A DNA stretch of 64,000 nucleotides, taken from the NCBI RefSeq assembly GCF_900100275.1, contig NZ_FNET01000011.1, positions 1 through 64,000 on the forward strand, given 5' to 3'. Shown one piece after another: positions 41,517 to 50,011 of the stretch. Within the stretch, counting starts at the first letter, position 1. Each line of letters begins with the position of its first letter. The position numbers and the translations under genes are program-made. Under the pieces are notes generated by a model. It did not search any database. It had not been told where the DNA came from and saw only the letters and a list, made by a program, of their open reading frames with translations. The DNA is from Lentzea albidocapillata subsp. violacea. GTDB taxonomy: Bacteria > Actinomycetota > Actinomycetes > Mycobacteriales > Pseudonocardiaceae.

Positions 41517-42692
41517 TCAGTTCGAAGAGAGCTCGGCTACGGCCGGGCTCTTTTCGCGTTTCAGGGCACGGCACACGAACACCAGGCAGGCGACACCGCT
41601 GAGCAACGCCCCGGTGCCGCCGAGCGCGAACACCGCCCGAGGCCCCATGACCAGCAACAACCCGCCCGCGGCAGCCGTCCCGAGCAGGTTCGCGCCGGTC
41701 ACCATCGACCCGACCGCGGCGAACGCCCGTCCGCGCATCTCCTCAGGCGTGCGCAGCCGGACGATGGCGTTCATGGTCACGTTGCCCACACCGTTCGACA
41801 CGCCCCCGATCAACCAGCCGGTCCCCGCCGCCACGACGAACGGGAACGTCGCCGGGATCAACACCGCGACGCCCGTGGCGACGCCGGACATCGCGAGCCA
41901 GTAGGCGACCTCCGGCACGGTCTTCAACCGCGCCACCAGCCGGTTGCCGAGCAGGATCCCGACCATCCAGCACGCCTGCATCGCACCCAGCACGAACTCG
42001 TCGCCGTGCAGCACGTACCGCACGAACGCGGGATCGGCCACGTTGATCACCACGACCGCGCCGACGACCAACGCCAGCCCGATGATCGCCGCGAACAGCA
42101 CGGGATCCAGCCGCACGTGCCGGATGCCCGCCAGAGCACTGGGACGCGCGGCGTGCTCACCGGACGGCCTGCGTTCCGACCGCACGAACACGAGCAACGC
42201 GGCATAGGCGATGAAGGTGCAACCGTCGATGAGCAACGCGGCGGGGTGGCCGAAGATCCCGGCGAGCACCGCGCCACCGGTCACACCCGCGATGTTGCCG
42301 ACGCTGCGCGCGGTGCCGAGCCACGCATAACCACGCGTCGCTTCTTCCTCACCCGCGATGTGCGGAACAAGCGCGGACGTGGCGGGCACGGCGACCGCGC
42401 GGCCGCAGCCCGACACGAACACCAGCGCCACCACGAAGGCCGGCTGCCCCATCAACGGCGCGATGGCCGCGATCGCGACGCCCTGGCACAGCAACGCGGT
42501 GATCAGCAGGCGGCGGTTGGGCAGCCGGTCGACGAGCGCGCCGGCCAGAGGCGCCCCGAGCACGAGCGGAAGCAGCTCGGCGACGAGGATCGCGGCGACC
42601 AGCAACGGGCTGATCGGCGTCGCCCAGAACAGCAACACGAGCAACGACAACGAGTTGCCGAATTCGGAGACGGCCGCTCCCGCGGCCGTCAA
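41517..42692 (-). CDS. MFS transporter
   Basis: About 391 residues, 12 hydrophobic helices, with the MFS_3/enterobactin-exporter-like loop signature GAPLAGALVDRLPNRRLLI after helix 2 and RSVGNIAGVTGGAVLAG at the middle. Probably a drug or metabolite exporter. The start is unclear: no ATG or GTG lies near the expected N-terminus; TTG 42692 is assumed, although residues just upstream (PQARRD) look like part of the protein. It is the last gene of the thiL-ung run, 26 bases after the ung stop. Confidence 0.82.
   Translation of the reverse strand: MTAAGAAVSEFGNSLSLLVLLFWATPISPLLVAAILVAELLPLVLGAPLAGALVDRLPNRRLLITALLCQGVAIAAIAPLMGQPAFVVALVFVSGCGRAVAVPATSALVPHIAGEEEATRGYAWLGTARSVGNIAGVTGGAVLAGIFGHPAALLIDGCTFIAYAALLVFVRSERRPSGEHAARPSALAGIRHVRLDPVLFAAIIGLALVVGAVVVINVADPAFVRYVLHGDEFVLGAMQACWMVGILLGNRLVARLKTVPEVAYWLAMSGVATGVAVLIPATFPFVVAAGTGWLIGGVSNGVGNVTMNAIVRLRTPEEMRGRAFAAVGSMVTGANLLGTAAAGGLLLVMGPRAVFALGGTGALLSGVACLVFVCRALKREKSPAVAELSSN
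41525..41556 (+). terminator. Intrinsic terminator of rpmB
   Basis: Arms 41525-41537 and 41542-41554 pair over 13 positions (one mismatch, one G:U) around a TACG tetraloop and run into TTTT. It lies 28 bases after the rpmB stop, inside the 3' end of the convergent MFS gene. Confidence 0.75.
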
Positions 42693-42718
42693 CCTCAGAT
42701 CACGTCTTGCCTGGGGAA

Positions 42719-43393
42719 CTACGGAAGTTTCCAGTCGATCGGGTCCGCGCCCTGCTTCTCCAGCAGTTCGTTGGCACGGCTGAAGGGCTTCGAACCGAAG
42801 AACCCGGCGTGCGCGGACAGCGGCGACGGGTGCGCGGACTCGATGGCGGGCAACGGTTCGAGCAACGGACGCAGGTTGCGCGCGTTGCGGCCCCACAGGA
42901 TCGAGACCAGAGGTGCGTCACGAGCGGCGAGCGCCTTGATCGCCTGCTCCGTCACCTTCTCCCAGCCCTTGCCCTGGTGGGAGTTCGCCTTGCCGGGCTG
43001 CACGGTCAGCGCCCTGTTGAGCAGCAGGACACCGCGCTCGGACCACGGCGTCAGGTCGCCGTTGGACGGCAACGGGTGCCCGAGGTCCTCGGCGTATTCC
43101 TTGTAGATGTTGATGAGCGACTTGGGAATGGGCCGCACGTCGGGGGCCACCGAGAACGACAGGCCGACCGCGTGGCCGGGCGTCGGGTACGGGTCCTGGC
43201 CGACGATCAGCACCTTCACCTGGTGGAACGGCTGCTGGAAGGCACGCAGCACGTTCTCGCCCGCGGGGAGGTAGGTGCGACCGGCGGCGACCTCCTCGCG
43301 CAGGAACTCACCCATGGCGGCGATCTGGTCAGCAACGGGGGCGAGAGCTTCAGCCCAACCGGCTTCGACAACTTCGTTGAGGGGACGAGCCAC
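42719..43393 (-). CDS. ung: Uracil-DNA glycosylase
   Basis: Removes uracil from DNA. 224 residues with the family-1 UDG motifs: catalytic water-activating [10 protein letters not shown] (Asp about 67), [22 protein letters not shown] and the DNA-intercalation loop [16 protein letters not shown] 43393. Downstream of the carbonic anhydrase-like gene by 20 bases. Confidence 0.97.
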   Translation of the reverse strand: MARPLNEVVEAGWAEALAPVADQIAAMGEFLREEVAAGRTYLPAGENVLRAFQQPFHQVKVLIVGQDPYPTPGHAVGLSFSVAPDVRPIPKSLINIYKEYAEDLGHPLPSNGDLTPWSERGVLLLNRALTVQPGKANSHQGKGWEKVTEQAIKALAARDAPLVSILWGRNARNLRPLLEPLPAIESAHPSPLSAHAGFFGSKPFSRANELLEKQGADPIDWKLP

Positions 43394-43413
43394 GGCTGTG
43401 AACCCTATCTCAC

Positions 43414-43935
43414 TCAATCCAGCCGACGGAGCTTCTCCCGGTACAAAGCGATGTTCTGAACGTATTTCTCGACGATGAACGCCCAGGCCTGTTCCGGCAC
43501 AACGTGCCCGGCACGTTCGCGCGCGGGAACCCCCAGCACCATCGTGCGTTCGCGGACGTGGCCGTCGAACGAGACCACCGCGCCGGCGCCGACGATCGCG
43601 CCCTTCTCCACGATGGAACCGTTGAGCACCACCGAACCCGAGGCGATCAGGCATTCGTCGGCGACGGTCGCGCCCTCGATGTGCACGTTGTGGCCGATGA
43701 CGCACGACGACCCGATGTGCACCGGGTGGACCTCGGTGCAGTGGATGACCGTGCCGTCCTGGATCGACGTGCGCTCGTCCACGACGATGCGCCCGTAGTC
43801 GCCGCGCAGCACGGCTTGCGGCCACACCGACGAGAACGCGCCGATGCGCACGTCCCCGATCACCGTCGCGTCCGGGTGCACGTACGCCTCCGGGTGGATC
43901 TGCGGCGTGTAGTCCCCCAGCGCATAGATGGCCAT
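43414..43935 (-). CDS. Gamma-carbonic anhydrase-like hexapeptide-repeat protein
   Basis: 173 residues of left-handed beta-helix with hexapeptide repeats ([47 protein letters not shown]). The three zinc-ligand His positions of gamma carbonic anhydrases are suggested by VIHCTE..HPVHIG..VIGHNVH. Members of this group (YrdA/PaaY type) may be carbonic anhydrases or thioesterase-associated proteins. Operon with ung and thiL. Confidence 0.88.
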   Translation of the reverse strand: MAIYALGDYTPQIHPEAYVHPDATVIGDVRIGAFSSVWPQAVLRGDYGRIVVDERTSIQDGTVIHCTEVHPVHIGSSCVIGHNVHIEGATVADECLIASGSVVLNGSIVEKGAIVGAGAVVSFDGHVRERTMVLGVPARERAGHVVPEQAWAFIVEKYVQNIALYREKLRRLD

Positions 43936-43945
43936 GCGGCCGAAC

Positions 43946-44401
43946 CTACAACGACTTCCCGAAGCAGCGACTCTCCGGGTGGTCGCGGTACACGCCGAAG
44001 TTGTCGATCCGCTCGTATCCGCTGGACGTGTACAGGGCGATCGCCTCGGGCTGGCGCAACCCCGTCTCCAGCACCATCCGCTGCAGGCCCGCCTCGCTCG
44101 CGGTGACTTCCAGATGCGCGAGCACGAGCCGTGAGAGGCCCTTGCCGCGTGCGGAGTCGATGACGTACATCCGCTTGATCTCGGCGGCGCCGGCCAGCTC
44201 GTCGTTCACGCGCCAGCCGCCACAGGCGACGGGTGCGTCGTCCAGGTAGCCGATGACGAAGTAGCCGAGCGGCGCGGCGAACTGCGCCGGATCGACCGGC
44301 GTGACGTCGACGTCGCCGTAGCGCTCGACGTAGACCTGCTGGAGGTCGGCGATCATCTTGACCGAGTCTGGATGGTCATACGCGCGCGTGCATAGTTCCA
44401 C
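43946..44401 (-). CDS. GNAT-family N-acetyltransferase
   Basis: 151 residues of single GNAT domain: AEIKRMYVIDSARGKGLSRLVLAHLE is the acetyl-CoA motif (R-G-K-G-L-S) and LETGLRQPEAIALYTSSGYERI the C-terminal part. Substrate unknown. GTG 44401 has TAGAAT, a plausible -10 box, 7 bases upstream (44409-44414) over the thiL stop, so it may also be expressed from its own leaderless transcript. Confidence 0.9.
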   Translation of the reverse strand: MELCTRAYDHPDSVKMIADLQQVYVERYGDVDVTPVDPAQFAAPLGYFVIGYLDDAPVACGGWRVNDELAGAAEIKRMYVIDSARGKGLSRLVLAHLEVTASEAGLQRMVLETGLRQPEAIALYTSSGYERIDNFGVYRDHPESRCFGKSL

Positions 44402-44411
44402 GGATTGAATT

Positions 44412-45380
44412 CTACGCCCGCCAGTGCTCCCAGCCAGGAGGTTTTTCGTAGTTCCTGCCGTCGACCGTGACACCTTCGCCCGCGCGGACCGTGCCGATCG
44501 TCGTCCAGCCGGGCGGCACCGCCTTGGGGCCGGGGAACGTCGCCGCGAGGGCGTGGTCCTCGCCTCCGGTCAGCGCCCAGTGCCGCGCGTCCCCGCCGAG
44601 CGCCGACGCGACGTCGAGCAGGCGCGGGTGCAACGGCAGCAGTTCGGTGCGGATGTCGATCGCCACGCCGGAGGAGTCCGCGATGTGGCTCAGGTCCTGC
44701 AGCAGTCCGTCCGAGACGTCGATCATCGACGTGGCGCCGGCCTCGGCGGCCCTGGGCCCCTCCTCGTACGGCGGCTCCGGGGTGCGCTGGGCGTTCACGA
44801 TGCCGACCGGGGAACGGAATCCACGACCGAGCACGGCGAGTCCCGCGGCGGCCCAGCCGAGCCTGCCGGTCACCGCCACGACATCTCCCACGAGCGCGCC
44901 GGACCTCGTGACCGGCTCGAGTCCGTTCATGTCGCCCATGGCGGTGATCGAGATCACGAGTGTGGCGGAGCTGACCATGTCGCCTCCGACGATGCCCGCG
45001 CCCGCCTTCGCCGCCTCGTCCCACAGCCCCGCCATGATCCCCTCGACGACCGACGCGGGGGTGTCCGCGGGACAGGCGAAACCGACGAGCAGCGCGGACG
45101 GCAGCGCTCCCATCGCGACGACGTCGGCGAGGTTCACGGCAGCCGCTTTTCGGCCCACCTGCTCGGGACTGGACCAGTCGAGTCTGAAGTGGACACCCTC
45201 TACGAGCAGGTCCATCGAGGCCACGACCCGTCCGTCCGGGACGGCGACGACGGCCGCGTCGTCACCCGGACCGAGGATGGTCGTCTCCGGCTGCGCCCGA
45301 CCGGTCGTCACCCGGTGGATGAGGTTGAACTCACCCACATCGGCGACCGTCTCCGCGTCGCGCGGCGGCTCCGGACGCAA
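44412..45380 (-). CDS. thiL: Thiamine-monophosphate kinase
   Basis: Last step of thiamine diphosphate synthesis. 322 residues of the PurM-like fold: VGEFNLIHRV near the start, GPGDDAAVV (Mg/ATP), NLADVVAMGALP, GGDMVSS, SGALVGDVVAVTGRLG, MIDVSDGLLQDL and TGGEDHALAATF. TTG 45380 preceded by GGGAGG fits the family N-terminus better than upstream codons. First gene of the thiL-GNAT-carbonic anhydrase-ung-MFS run, with 10-26-base gaps. Confidence 0.95.
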   Translation of the reverse strand: MRPEPPRDAETVADVGEFNLIHRVTTGRAQPETTILGPGDDAAVVAVPDGRVVASMDLLVEGVHFRLDWSSPEQVGRKAAAVNLADVVAMGALPSALLVGFACPADTPASVVEGIMAGLWDEAAKAGAGIVGGDMVSSATLVISITAMGDMNGLEPVTRSGALVGDVVAVTGRLGWAAAGLAVLGRGFRSPVGIVNAQRTPEPPYEEGPRAAEAGATSMIDVSDGLLQDLSHIADSSGVAIDIRTELLPLHPRLLDVASALGGDARHWALTGGEDHALAATFPGPKAVPPGWTTIGTVRAGEGVTVDGRNYEKPPGWEHWRA

Positions 45381-45477
45381 AGTTGCCTCCCAATCTGAGC
45401 ATTCGGAACCCCGACTGGGGTACGTTGCGTGACACGTTCCTACCCCGACCCAACCTGTCGCGACGAAGGGGCACGCC

Positions 45478-45711
45478 GTGGTGCATGCATACATCCTCAT
45501 CCAGACCGAGGTCGGCAAGGCCGCCGCAGTCGCCTCCGAGATCTCCGGGATCACCGGGGTAGCCACCGCAGAGGACGTCACCGGTCCTTACGACGTCATC
45601 GTGCGCGCCGAAGCGGAGACCGTCGACCAGCTCGGCCAGCTCGTGGTCGCGCGCATCCAGAACGTCGAAGGCATCACGCGGACACTGACCTGCCCGGTGG
45701 TTCATCTCTGA
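45478..45711 (+). CDS. Stand-alone Lrp/AsnC ligand-binding (RAM) domain protein
   Basis: 77 residues comprising only the RAM effector domain (VHAYILIQTEVGKAAAVASEI, VTGPYDVIVRAEAETVDQLG, GITRTLTCPVVH) without the DNA-binding helix-turn-helix. Such stand-alone domains may bind amino acids and modulate full-length Lrp proteins. Two adjacent GTG codons (45478, 45481). Divergent from thiL. Confidence 0.9.
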   Translation: MVHAYILIQTEVGKAAAVASEISGITGVATAEDVTGPYDVIVRAEAETVDQLGQLVVARIQNVEGITRTLTCPVVHL

Positions 45712-45730
45712 CCCGTGTTGTCATAACCGG

Positions 45731-46294
45731 GTGACTCAGCAGGAATCCACGTCGGCGCTGTCCCGGCCGCTGCTCGCGGCGGTCGGGCTCGCTGTGCTGC
45801 TCGCCATCGGTGTCGCCGGCCTCGGTCTAGTGCTGGGCACGGGGAACCAGACGCAGGACGTGCCCGGTCGCACGGGTCCCCTCGCGCTGGTCTCGATCGA
45901 CGCTCCGTCCGCCGGCAGTCCGGAATGCGCTTCCCTGGTCGAGAAGCTGCCGGTGGGGCTGCCGTCCGGGAAGGACATGCTGTCGCGCCGGGAGATCGCC
46001 GCGCCCGCTCCCCCCGCCACGGTGGCGTGGGGTGACGCCAAACACGATCCGGTGGTTCTGCGCTGCGGTCTGCCGAGGCCGTCCGAGCTGACGGCGACCT
46101 CGCAGCTGCGGGTGATCTCCGACGTGCAGTGGCTCGAGCTGCCCGGCTCGGACAGCTCGACCTGGGTGATCGTGGACCGCGGCGTGTACGTGGCGCTGAC
46201 GGTGCCCGCCGGCGCGGGCACCGGACCGTTGCAGGACATCTCCACCACCGTGCGCGACCTCCTGGCCAAGCAACCGGTCAAGACTGCGCCCTAA
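45731..46294 (+). CDS. DUF3515 membrane-anchored protein
   Basis: 187 residues: one N-terminal membrane helix (LLAAVGLAVLLAIGVAGLGLVLG) then an extracytoplasmic domain with two Cys (SPECASLVEKLP and VLRCGLPRP) and VQWLELPGSDSSTWVIVDRGVYVALTVP. This is the DUF3515 family encoded beside ddl in actinobacteria (Rv2980 in M. tuberculosis). Function unknown. GTG start 45731; stop overlaps the ddl stop on the other strand by 4 bases. Confidence 0.85.
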   Translation: MTQQESTSALSRPLLAAVGLAVLLAIGVAGLGLVLGTGNQTQDVPGRTGPLALVSIDAPSAGSPECASLVEKLPVGLPSGKDMLSRREIAAPAPPATVAWGDAKHDPVVLRCGLPRPSELTATSQLRVISDVQWLELPGSDSSTWVIVDRGVYVALTVPAGAGTGPLQDISTTVRDLLAKQPVKTAP

Positions 46295-47340
46295 CGCAGG
46301 CCTGAGCCGCGGGCGATCGCCGTCTCGATCAGCGTGGTCAGCAGCGTCGTGAAGTCGATGCCCGTCGCGTCCCACGCCTTGGGGTACATGGAGATCGGCG
46401 TGAAGCCGGGCATGGTGTTGAGCTCGTTGACGATCAGCTCGTTCTGCTCGGTGAGGAAGAAGTCCACCCTGGACAGACCCTGGCAGTCGAGCGCCCTGAA
46501 CGCGGTGACGGCCAGCTCGCGCAGCTGCGCGGTGATGTCGTCGTCGAGCTTCGCCGGGATGTCGGCCTCGTAGGAGTCGTTGACGTACTTCGCCTCGAAG
46601 TCGTACCAGTCGGCGCCGTCACCGACCGGGCGCAGTTCGGCGGGCAGTGAGGCCTCGACGCGGCCGTCCGGGAACTCCAGCACCGCGAGCTCGATCTCGC
46701 GGGGGTTCACCACGGCGGCCTCGATGATGACCTTGGGGTCGTGCTGCCGCGCCTCGAAGATCGCGGCGTCCAGGTCGTCCCAGTCGCTCACCTTGGAGAT
46801 GCCGACGGACGACCCCGCGCGTGACGGCTTCACGAACACCGGCAGGCCGAGGTACTCGCGCTCGTCCAGCGTCAGCGTCGTGGCGGCGCGGTCGAGGGCG
46901 ACGAACTTGCCGACGTTGATGCCCTCGGCCTGCAGGATCTTCTTGGCGAAGATCTTGTCCATGACGGCGGCGCTCGCGAACACACCGGGCCCGACGTAAG
47001 GAAGGCCACCGAGTTCGAGCAGGCCCTGGATCGTGCCGTCCTCACCCCACGCGCCGTGCAGCAACGGGAAGACGACGTCGACGTCCTTCAGCGCGTGACC
47101 GGGCTCGATCGCGACGACGGTCTGGTTGCGCAGCGTCGGGAGGTTGCCGGCGCCCGGCTCCAGCGCGCTCGGGTCCGTGCCGAGTGCCCACTGCCCCTGC
47201 GGCGTGATGCCGATCGGCACCACCTCGAACCGGTCCGCGTCGAGGTGCGGCAGGACGCTCTTGGCGGACTGGCAGGAGACCTCGTGCTCGGAGCTGCGGC
47301 CACCGAAGACCACGGCCACCCTTGTCTTGCGCTGCGTCAT
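46291..47340 (-). CDS. ddl: D-alanine--D-alanine ligase
   Basis: Makes the D-Ala-D-Ala dipeptide of peptidoglycan precursors. 349 residues of ATP-grasp: VAVVFGGRSSEHEVSCQSA, HGAWGEDGTIQGLLEL, LPVFVKPSRAGSSVGISKV (ATP Lys), DFFLTEQNELIVNELNTMPGFTPISMYP (Mg ligands and substrate loop). The active-site Tyr/Phe position is not decisive here, but there is no vanA-type neighbourhood. ATG 47340. Confidence 0.96.
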   Translation of the reverse strand: MTQRKTRVAVVFGGRSSEHEVSCQSAKSVLPHLDADRFEVVPIGITPQGQWALGTDPSALEPGAGNLPTLRNQTVVAIEPGHALKDVDVVFPLLHGAWGEDGTIQGLLELGGLPYVGPGVFASAAVMDKIFAKKILQAEGINVGKFVALDRAATTLTLDEREYLGLPVFVKPSRAGSSVGISKVSDWDDLDAAIFEARQHDPKVIIEAAVVNPREIELAVLEFPDGRVEASLPAELRPVGDGADWYDFEAKYVNDSYEADIPAKLDDDITAQLRELAVTAFRALDCQGLSRVDFFLTEQNELIVNELNTMPGFTPISMYPKAWDATGIDFTTLLTTLIETAIARGSGLR

Positions 47341-47382
47341 GCGGGCGACCCTACCCGTTTGGGCGATTGTGCCCACCCGTGG

Positions 47383-48753
47383 TCAGCTGGTGGTTCTGAG
47401 CAGCTCCGTCAGCACCGGCAGAGCGCTCACCAGCTGCTCCCGCGAGCACGCGCTGTACCCGATGACGAGCCCCTGCAGCTTGGGCCGGTTCACGTAGTGC
47501 CGGGCCAGCCCGTCCACCCGCAGCCCGCGCTCGAGCGCCTGCCTCATCAACGAACGCTCCTGCTCGGCACTGGGCAGCAGCACCACGACGTGCGCGCCCG
47601 CGTCGTCGCCGAGCACCTCGATGCCGGCGGCGGCGAACGTGTCGATGATGAGCGCGCGCCGTTCGGACAGCTCTCGCCGGAGCTTGCGCAGGTGCCGGCC
47701 GAGGTCGCCCATGCGTGCCAGTTCGACGACGACCCGCTGGCCCGCTGCCGCCGGGCTGGTGCCGGTCAGGTCGCGGTGTTCGAGGACGGTCGTGGCGATG
47801 TGCTCGGGGGCGACCATCCAGCCCGCGCCCAGGGTCGGCGTGAGGATCTTGCTCGTGGTGCCGAGGTGGACCACGACGTCGGGGGCCAGCGCGGCCAGTG
47901 ACGGCAGCGGCGCCACGTCGTACCTGAGTTCGCCGTCGTAGTCGTCCTCGATGACGAGCCAGCCGTCGCGGCGCGCCCGTTCCACCAGCGCGACCCTCCG
48001 TGCCGCCGACATGCGGCCGCCCAGCGGGTACTGGTGGGCGGGCGAGCAGTAGACGGCCTTCACGCCCGCCGGCACGGCCTCCGGCAGGAGCCCTTCGGCG
48101 TCGACTGCGGCCTGGACGACCTTCAGGCCGTTGGCGCGGAAGACGCCCACCGCCCGCTGGTAGCCGGGTTCCTCGACGGCCACCGCGTCGCCGCGCTTCA
48201 GCACCGCGACGGCGATCTCGGTCAGCACGGCCGTGGTGCCGCCGGTGGCCAGGACGGGGTCGGCGTTGACGGCGAGGCCGCGGTGGCGCAGCAGGTGTTC
48301 GGCGATGGCCTCGCGGTATTCGGGCAGGCCGGCGCGTTCGGGACGGGACAGCGGGGGCGCGTCCGCCGCGGCGCGCCAGGCGCGGCGCCAGGCCGCGCGG
48401 TCGAGGCCACCGGCCCAGGGCGCGCCGGTGCCGAGGTCCACGAAATCGGTGATGACGGGGGCGACGGGCTTGCGCGAACGTTTGCGCAGCGGGCCGGGCG
48501 GCGTCGTGGTGACGTAGGTGCCGGAGCCGTGCCGACCAGCGATCCAGCCCTCCGCGTGCAACTGTTCGTAGGCGGCGGCGGTGACCGTGCGGGACACTCC
48601 GATGGAGTCGGCCAACGCGCGTGTGGACGGCAACCGGTCACCCGCCCGCAGACGGCCCTCCGACGCGGCGGAACGCAGTGCGTCGGCGAGCTGGACGGCG
48701 AGTGGTTCGGCGGACTCGCGGTCCAGCGCCACGGGAAGCGCGGTCTCTGCCAA
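47383..48753 (-). CDS. MocR/PdxR-type transcriptional regulator (GntR-aminotransferase fusion)
   Basis: 456 residues: an N-terminal GntR winged helix (about 15-80, GRLRAGDRLPSTRALADSIGVSRTVTAAAYEQL) fused to a fold-type I aminotransferase domain with EDDYDGELRYD (PLP pyridine Asp) and the PLP-Lys in TTSKILTPTLGAGWM. MocR regulators sense PLP or an amino-acid adduct; PdxR members control vitamin B6 genes. The gene diverges from a PNPOx-like gene with operator-like repeats between them. TTG 48753 with AGAAGG upstream. Confidence 0.92.
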   Translation of the reverse strand: MAETALPVALDRESAEPLAVQLADALRSAASEGRLRAGDRLPSTRALADSIGVSRTVTAAAYEQLHAEGWIAGRHGSGTYVTTTPPGPLRKRSRKPVAPVITDFVDLGTGAPWAGGLDRAAWRRAWRAAADAPPLSRPERAGLPEYREAIAEHLLRHRGLAVNADPVLATGGTTAVLTEIAVAVLKRGDAVAVEEPGYQRAVGVFRANGLKVVQAAVDAEGLLPEAVPAGVKAVYCSPAHQYPLGGRMSAARRVALVERARRDGWLVIEDDYDGELRYDVAPLPSLAALAPDVVVHLGTTSKILTPTLGAGWMVAPEHIATTVLEHRDLTGTSPAAAGQRVVVELARMGDLGRHLRKLRRELSERRALIIDTFAAAGIEVLGDDAGAHVVVLLPSAEQERSLMRQALERGLRVDGLARHYVNRPKLQGLVIGYSACSREQLVSALPVLTELLRTTS

Positions 48754-48801
48754 AGTGGCCTTCTCAGATCGATGGAAAATGGCGCTTCAATAATGCCACT
48801 T
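48753..48801. promoter_or_regulatory. Inverted repeat in the MocR/PNPOx divergent promoter region
   Basis: AAGTGGC (48753-48759) and GCCACTT (48795-48801) are exact inverse complements 35 bases apart, with AATGGCG between them. They overlap the MocR start and lie 20 bases before the PNPOx-like start. MocR proteins usually bind repeated half-sites in divergent promoters, so this is a candidate operator. Confidence 0.5.
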
Positions 48802-48820
48802 CTTCCCGCAGGGTGAAACC

Positions 48821-49453
48821 ATGCAGCTCTCACCCACCCCGCGCAGCACCGTCGTCCGCGGCAAGAATCGAGCCGTCGAAGACCGTCAGGTGCTCTACGA
48901 CATCCTCGACGCGGGTCTCGTGTGCCACCTCGCCGTGGAGGTCGACGGGGCGCCGTTCCTCATCCCCACCGCGTACGGGCGGGACGGCAACCGCATCTTC
49001 CTGCACGGCTCGACGGGCTCACGGTCCATCAGGAGCATGCTGGAGGGCAAGCCGGTTTGCGTCGCGGTCACGCTCGTGGACGGCGTCGTCTACTCGCGGT
49101 CGGTGTTCCACCACTCGATGAACTACCGGTCCGCGATCATCCACGGCACCGCGAAGATCGCCGAGGACACCGCGCACGCCCTGCGCACGATCGTCGAGCA
49201 CGTCACGCCCGGTAGCTGGGACTACGCGCGCGAACCGTCCAGGAAGGAGCTCGCGCAGACGGCCGCGCTGGAGATCGACCTGACCGAGGCGAGCGTGAAG
49301 GTGCGCGAGGGCGGGCCGGGCGAGGAGCCGTCGGACCTCGAAGCGAACCTCGTATGGGCCGGGCACATGCCGCTCATCACGACGTGGGGCGCGCCCGTAC
49401 CGCACGAAACGGACAAGGCCATCCCGCCGCACGTCAGCGAACGGGGCCGTTGA
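48821..49453 (+). CDS. Pyridoxamine 5'-phosphate oxidase-like flavin-binding protein
   Basis: 210 residues of split-barrel FMN-binding fold: RAVEDRQVLYDILDAGLVCHLAVEVDG, PFLIPTAYGRDGNRIFLHGSTGSR and VFHHSMNYRSAIIHGTAKI. This subgroup (Pfam pyridox_ox_2) includes flavin/F420-dependent reductases and NimA-like proteins, so true PNPOx activity is not certain. ATG 48821 follows the GCAGGG site. Divergent from the MocR regulator, its probable controller. Confidence 0.87.
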   Translation: MQLSPTPRSTVVRGKNRAVEDRQVLYDILDAGLVCHLAVEVDGAPFLIPTAYGRDGNRIFLHGSTGSRSIRSMLEGKPVCVAVTLVDGVVYSRSVFHHSMNYRSAIIHGTAKIAEDTAHALRTIVEHVTPGSWDYAREPSRKELAQTAALEIDLTEASVKVREGGPGEEPSDLEANLVWAGHMPLITTWGAPVPHETDKAIPPHVSERGR

Positions 49454-49892
49454 CCGGGTCGTAGCGGTACGAGTTCATGGCGCGTGTGCCGTGGCGGTAG
49501 ACGTGGATAGACACGGCCGGATCCACGCCGTCGTTGCGCACCCGGTGCACGTAACCGGGCCCCCACACGCGCGACTGACCGGCGTGAAGTGAGTGCACGA
49601 CCTGGATCTTCGTGGTCACGACCTCGGTCAGCAGGCCGCTGACGACGGTGAACGCACCCGAGGTGTGGTCGTGGTCGTGCAGCGACGCGGTTTGACCGGG
49701 GAGCCAGCTCATCAGCCAGATCTCCTGGTCGTCGGTCTTGTCGACCAACGCCGAGAAGCGCTCCTCCGGGTCGTACCGGAGCAGGTGCTTCCAGCGGTCG
49801 CGGTCGGCAGCCCACGACAGAGCCACTCGAACGGGGTGCAGCAACGCGGAGTTCTCAGACAGCACGACGCTGTTCTCAGGAACGGCGAACAT
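49434..49892 (-). CDS. Cysteine dioxygenase
   Basis: Oxidises cysteine to cysteinesulfinate with Fe(II) and O2. 152-residue cupin: LPGQTASLHDHDHTSGAFTVVSG supplies two of the three His ligands, and the third is in PAVSIHVYRHG; the bacterial cysteine dioxygenase motif is clear. Overlaps the convergent PNPOx-like gene by 20 bases. The cystathionine gamma-lyase-like gene lies upstream on the same strand after a terminator. Confidence 0.92.
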   Translation of the reverse strand: MFAVPENSVVLSENSALLHPVRVALSWAADRDRWKHLLRYDPEERFSALVDKTDDQEIWLMSWLPGQTASLHDHDHTSGAFTVVSGLLTEVVTTKIQVVHSLHAGQSRVWGPGYVHRVRNDGVDPAVSIHVYRHGTRAMNSYRYDPVNGPVR

Positions 49893-49985
49893 CGGGGAAA
49901 AGGTCCTAACCAGGCGAATGCGCGAAAAGAGGACGCGGGACTATCGCCGGGTACAACAGCAACATGTGTTGAAGGACATGGAGCA

Positions 49986-50009
49986 GAGGGTCCCGGAACC
50001 GGGACCCTC
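49986..50009. terminator. Hairpin 3' of the cystathionine gamma-lyase-like gene
   Basis: GAGGGTCCCGG (49986-49996) and CCGGGACCCTC (49999-50009) form a perfect 11-bp stem with a 2-base gap, directly after the minus-strand stop at 50012. No T-run. Confidence 0.7.
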
Positions 50010-50011
50010 CG

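Noticed and set aside
46291..47340. Vancomycin-resistance type D-Ala-D-Lac ligase
   Set aside because: No vanH/vanX neighbours, and the locus is syntenic with ordinary ddl.
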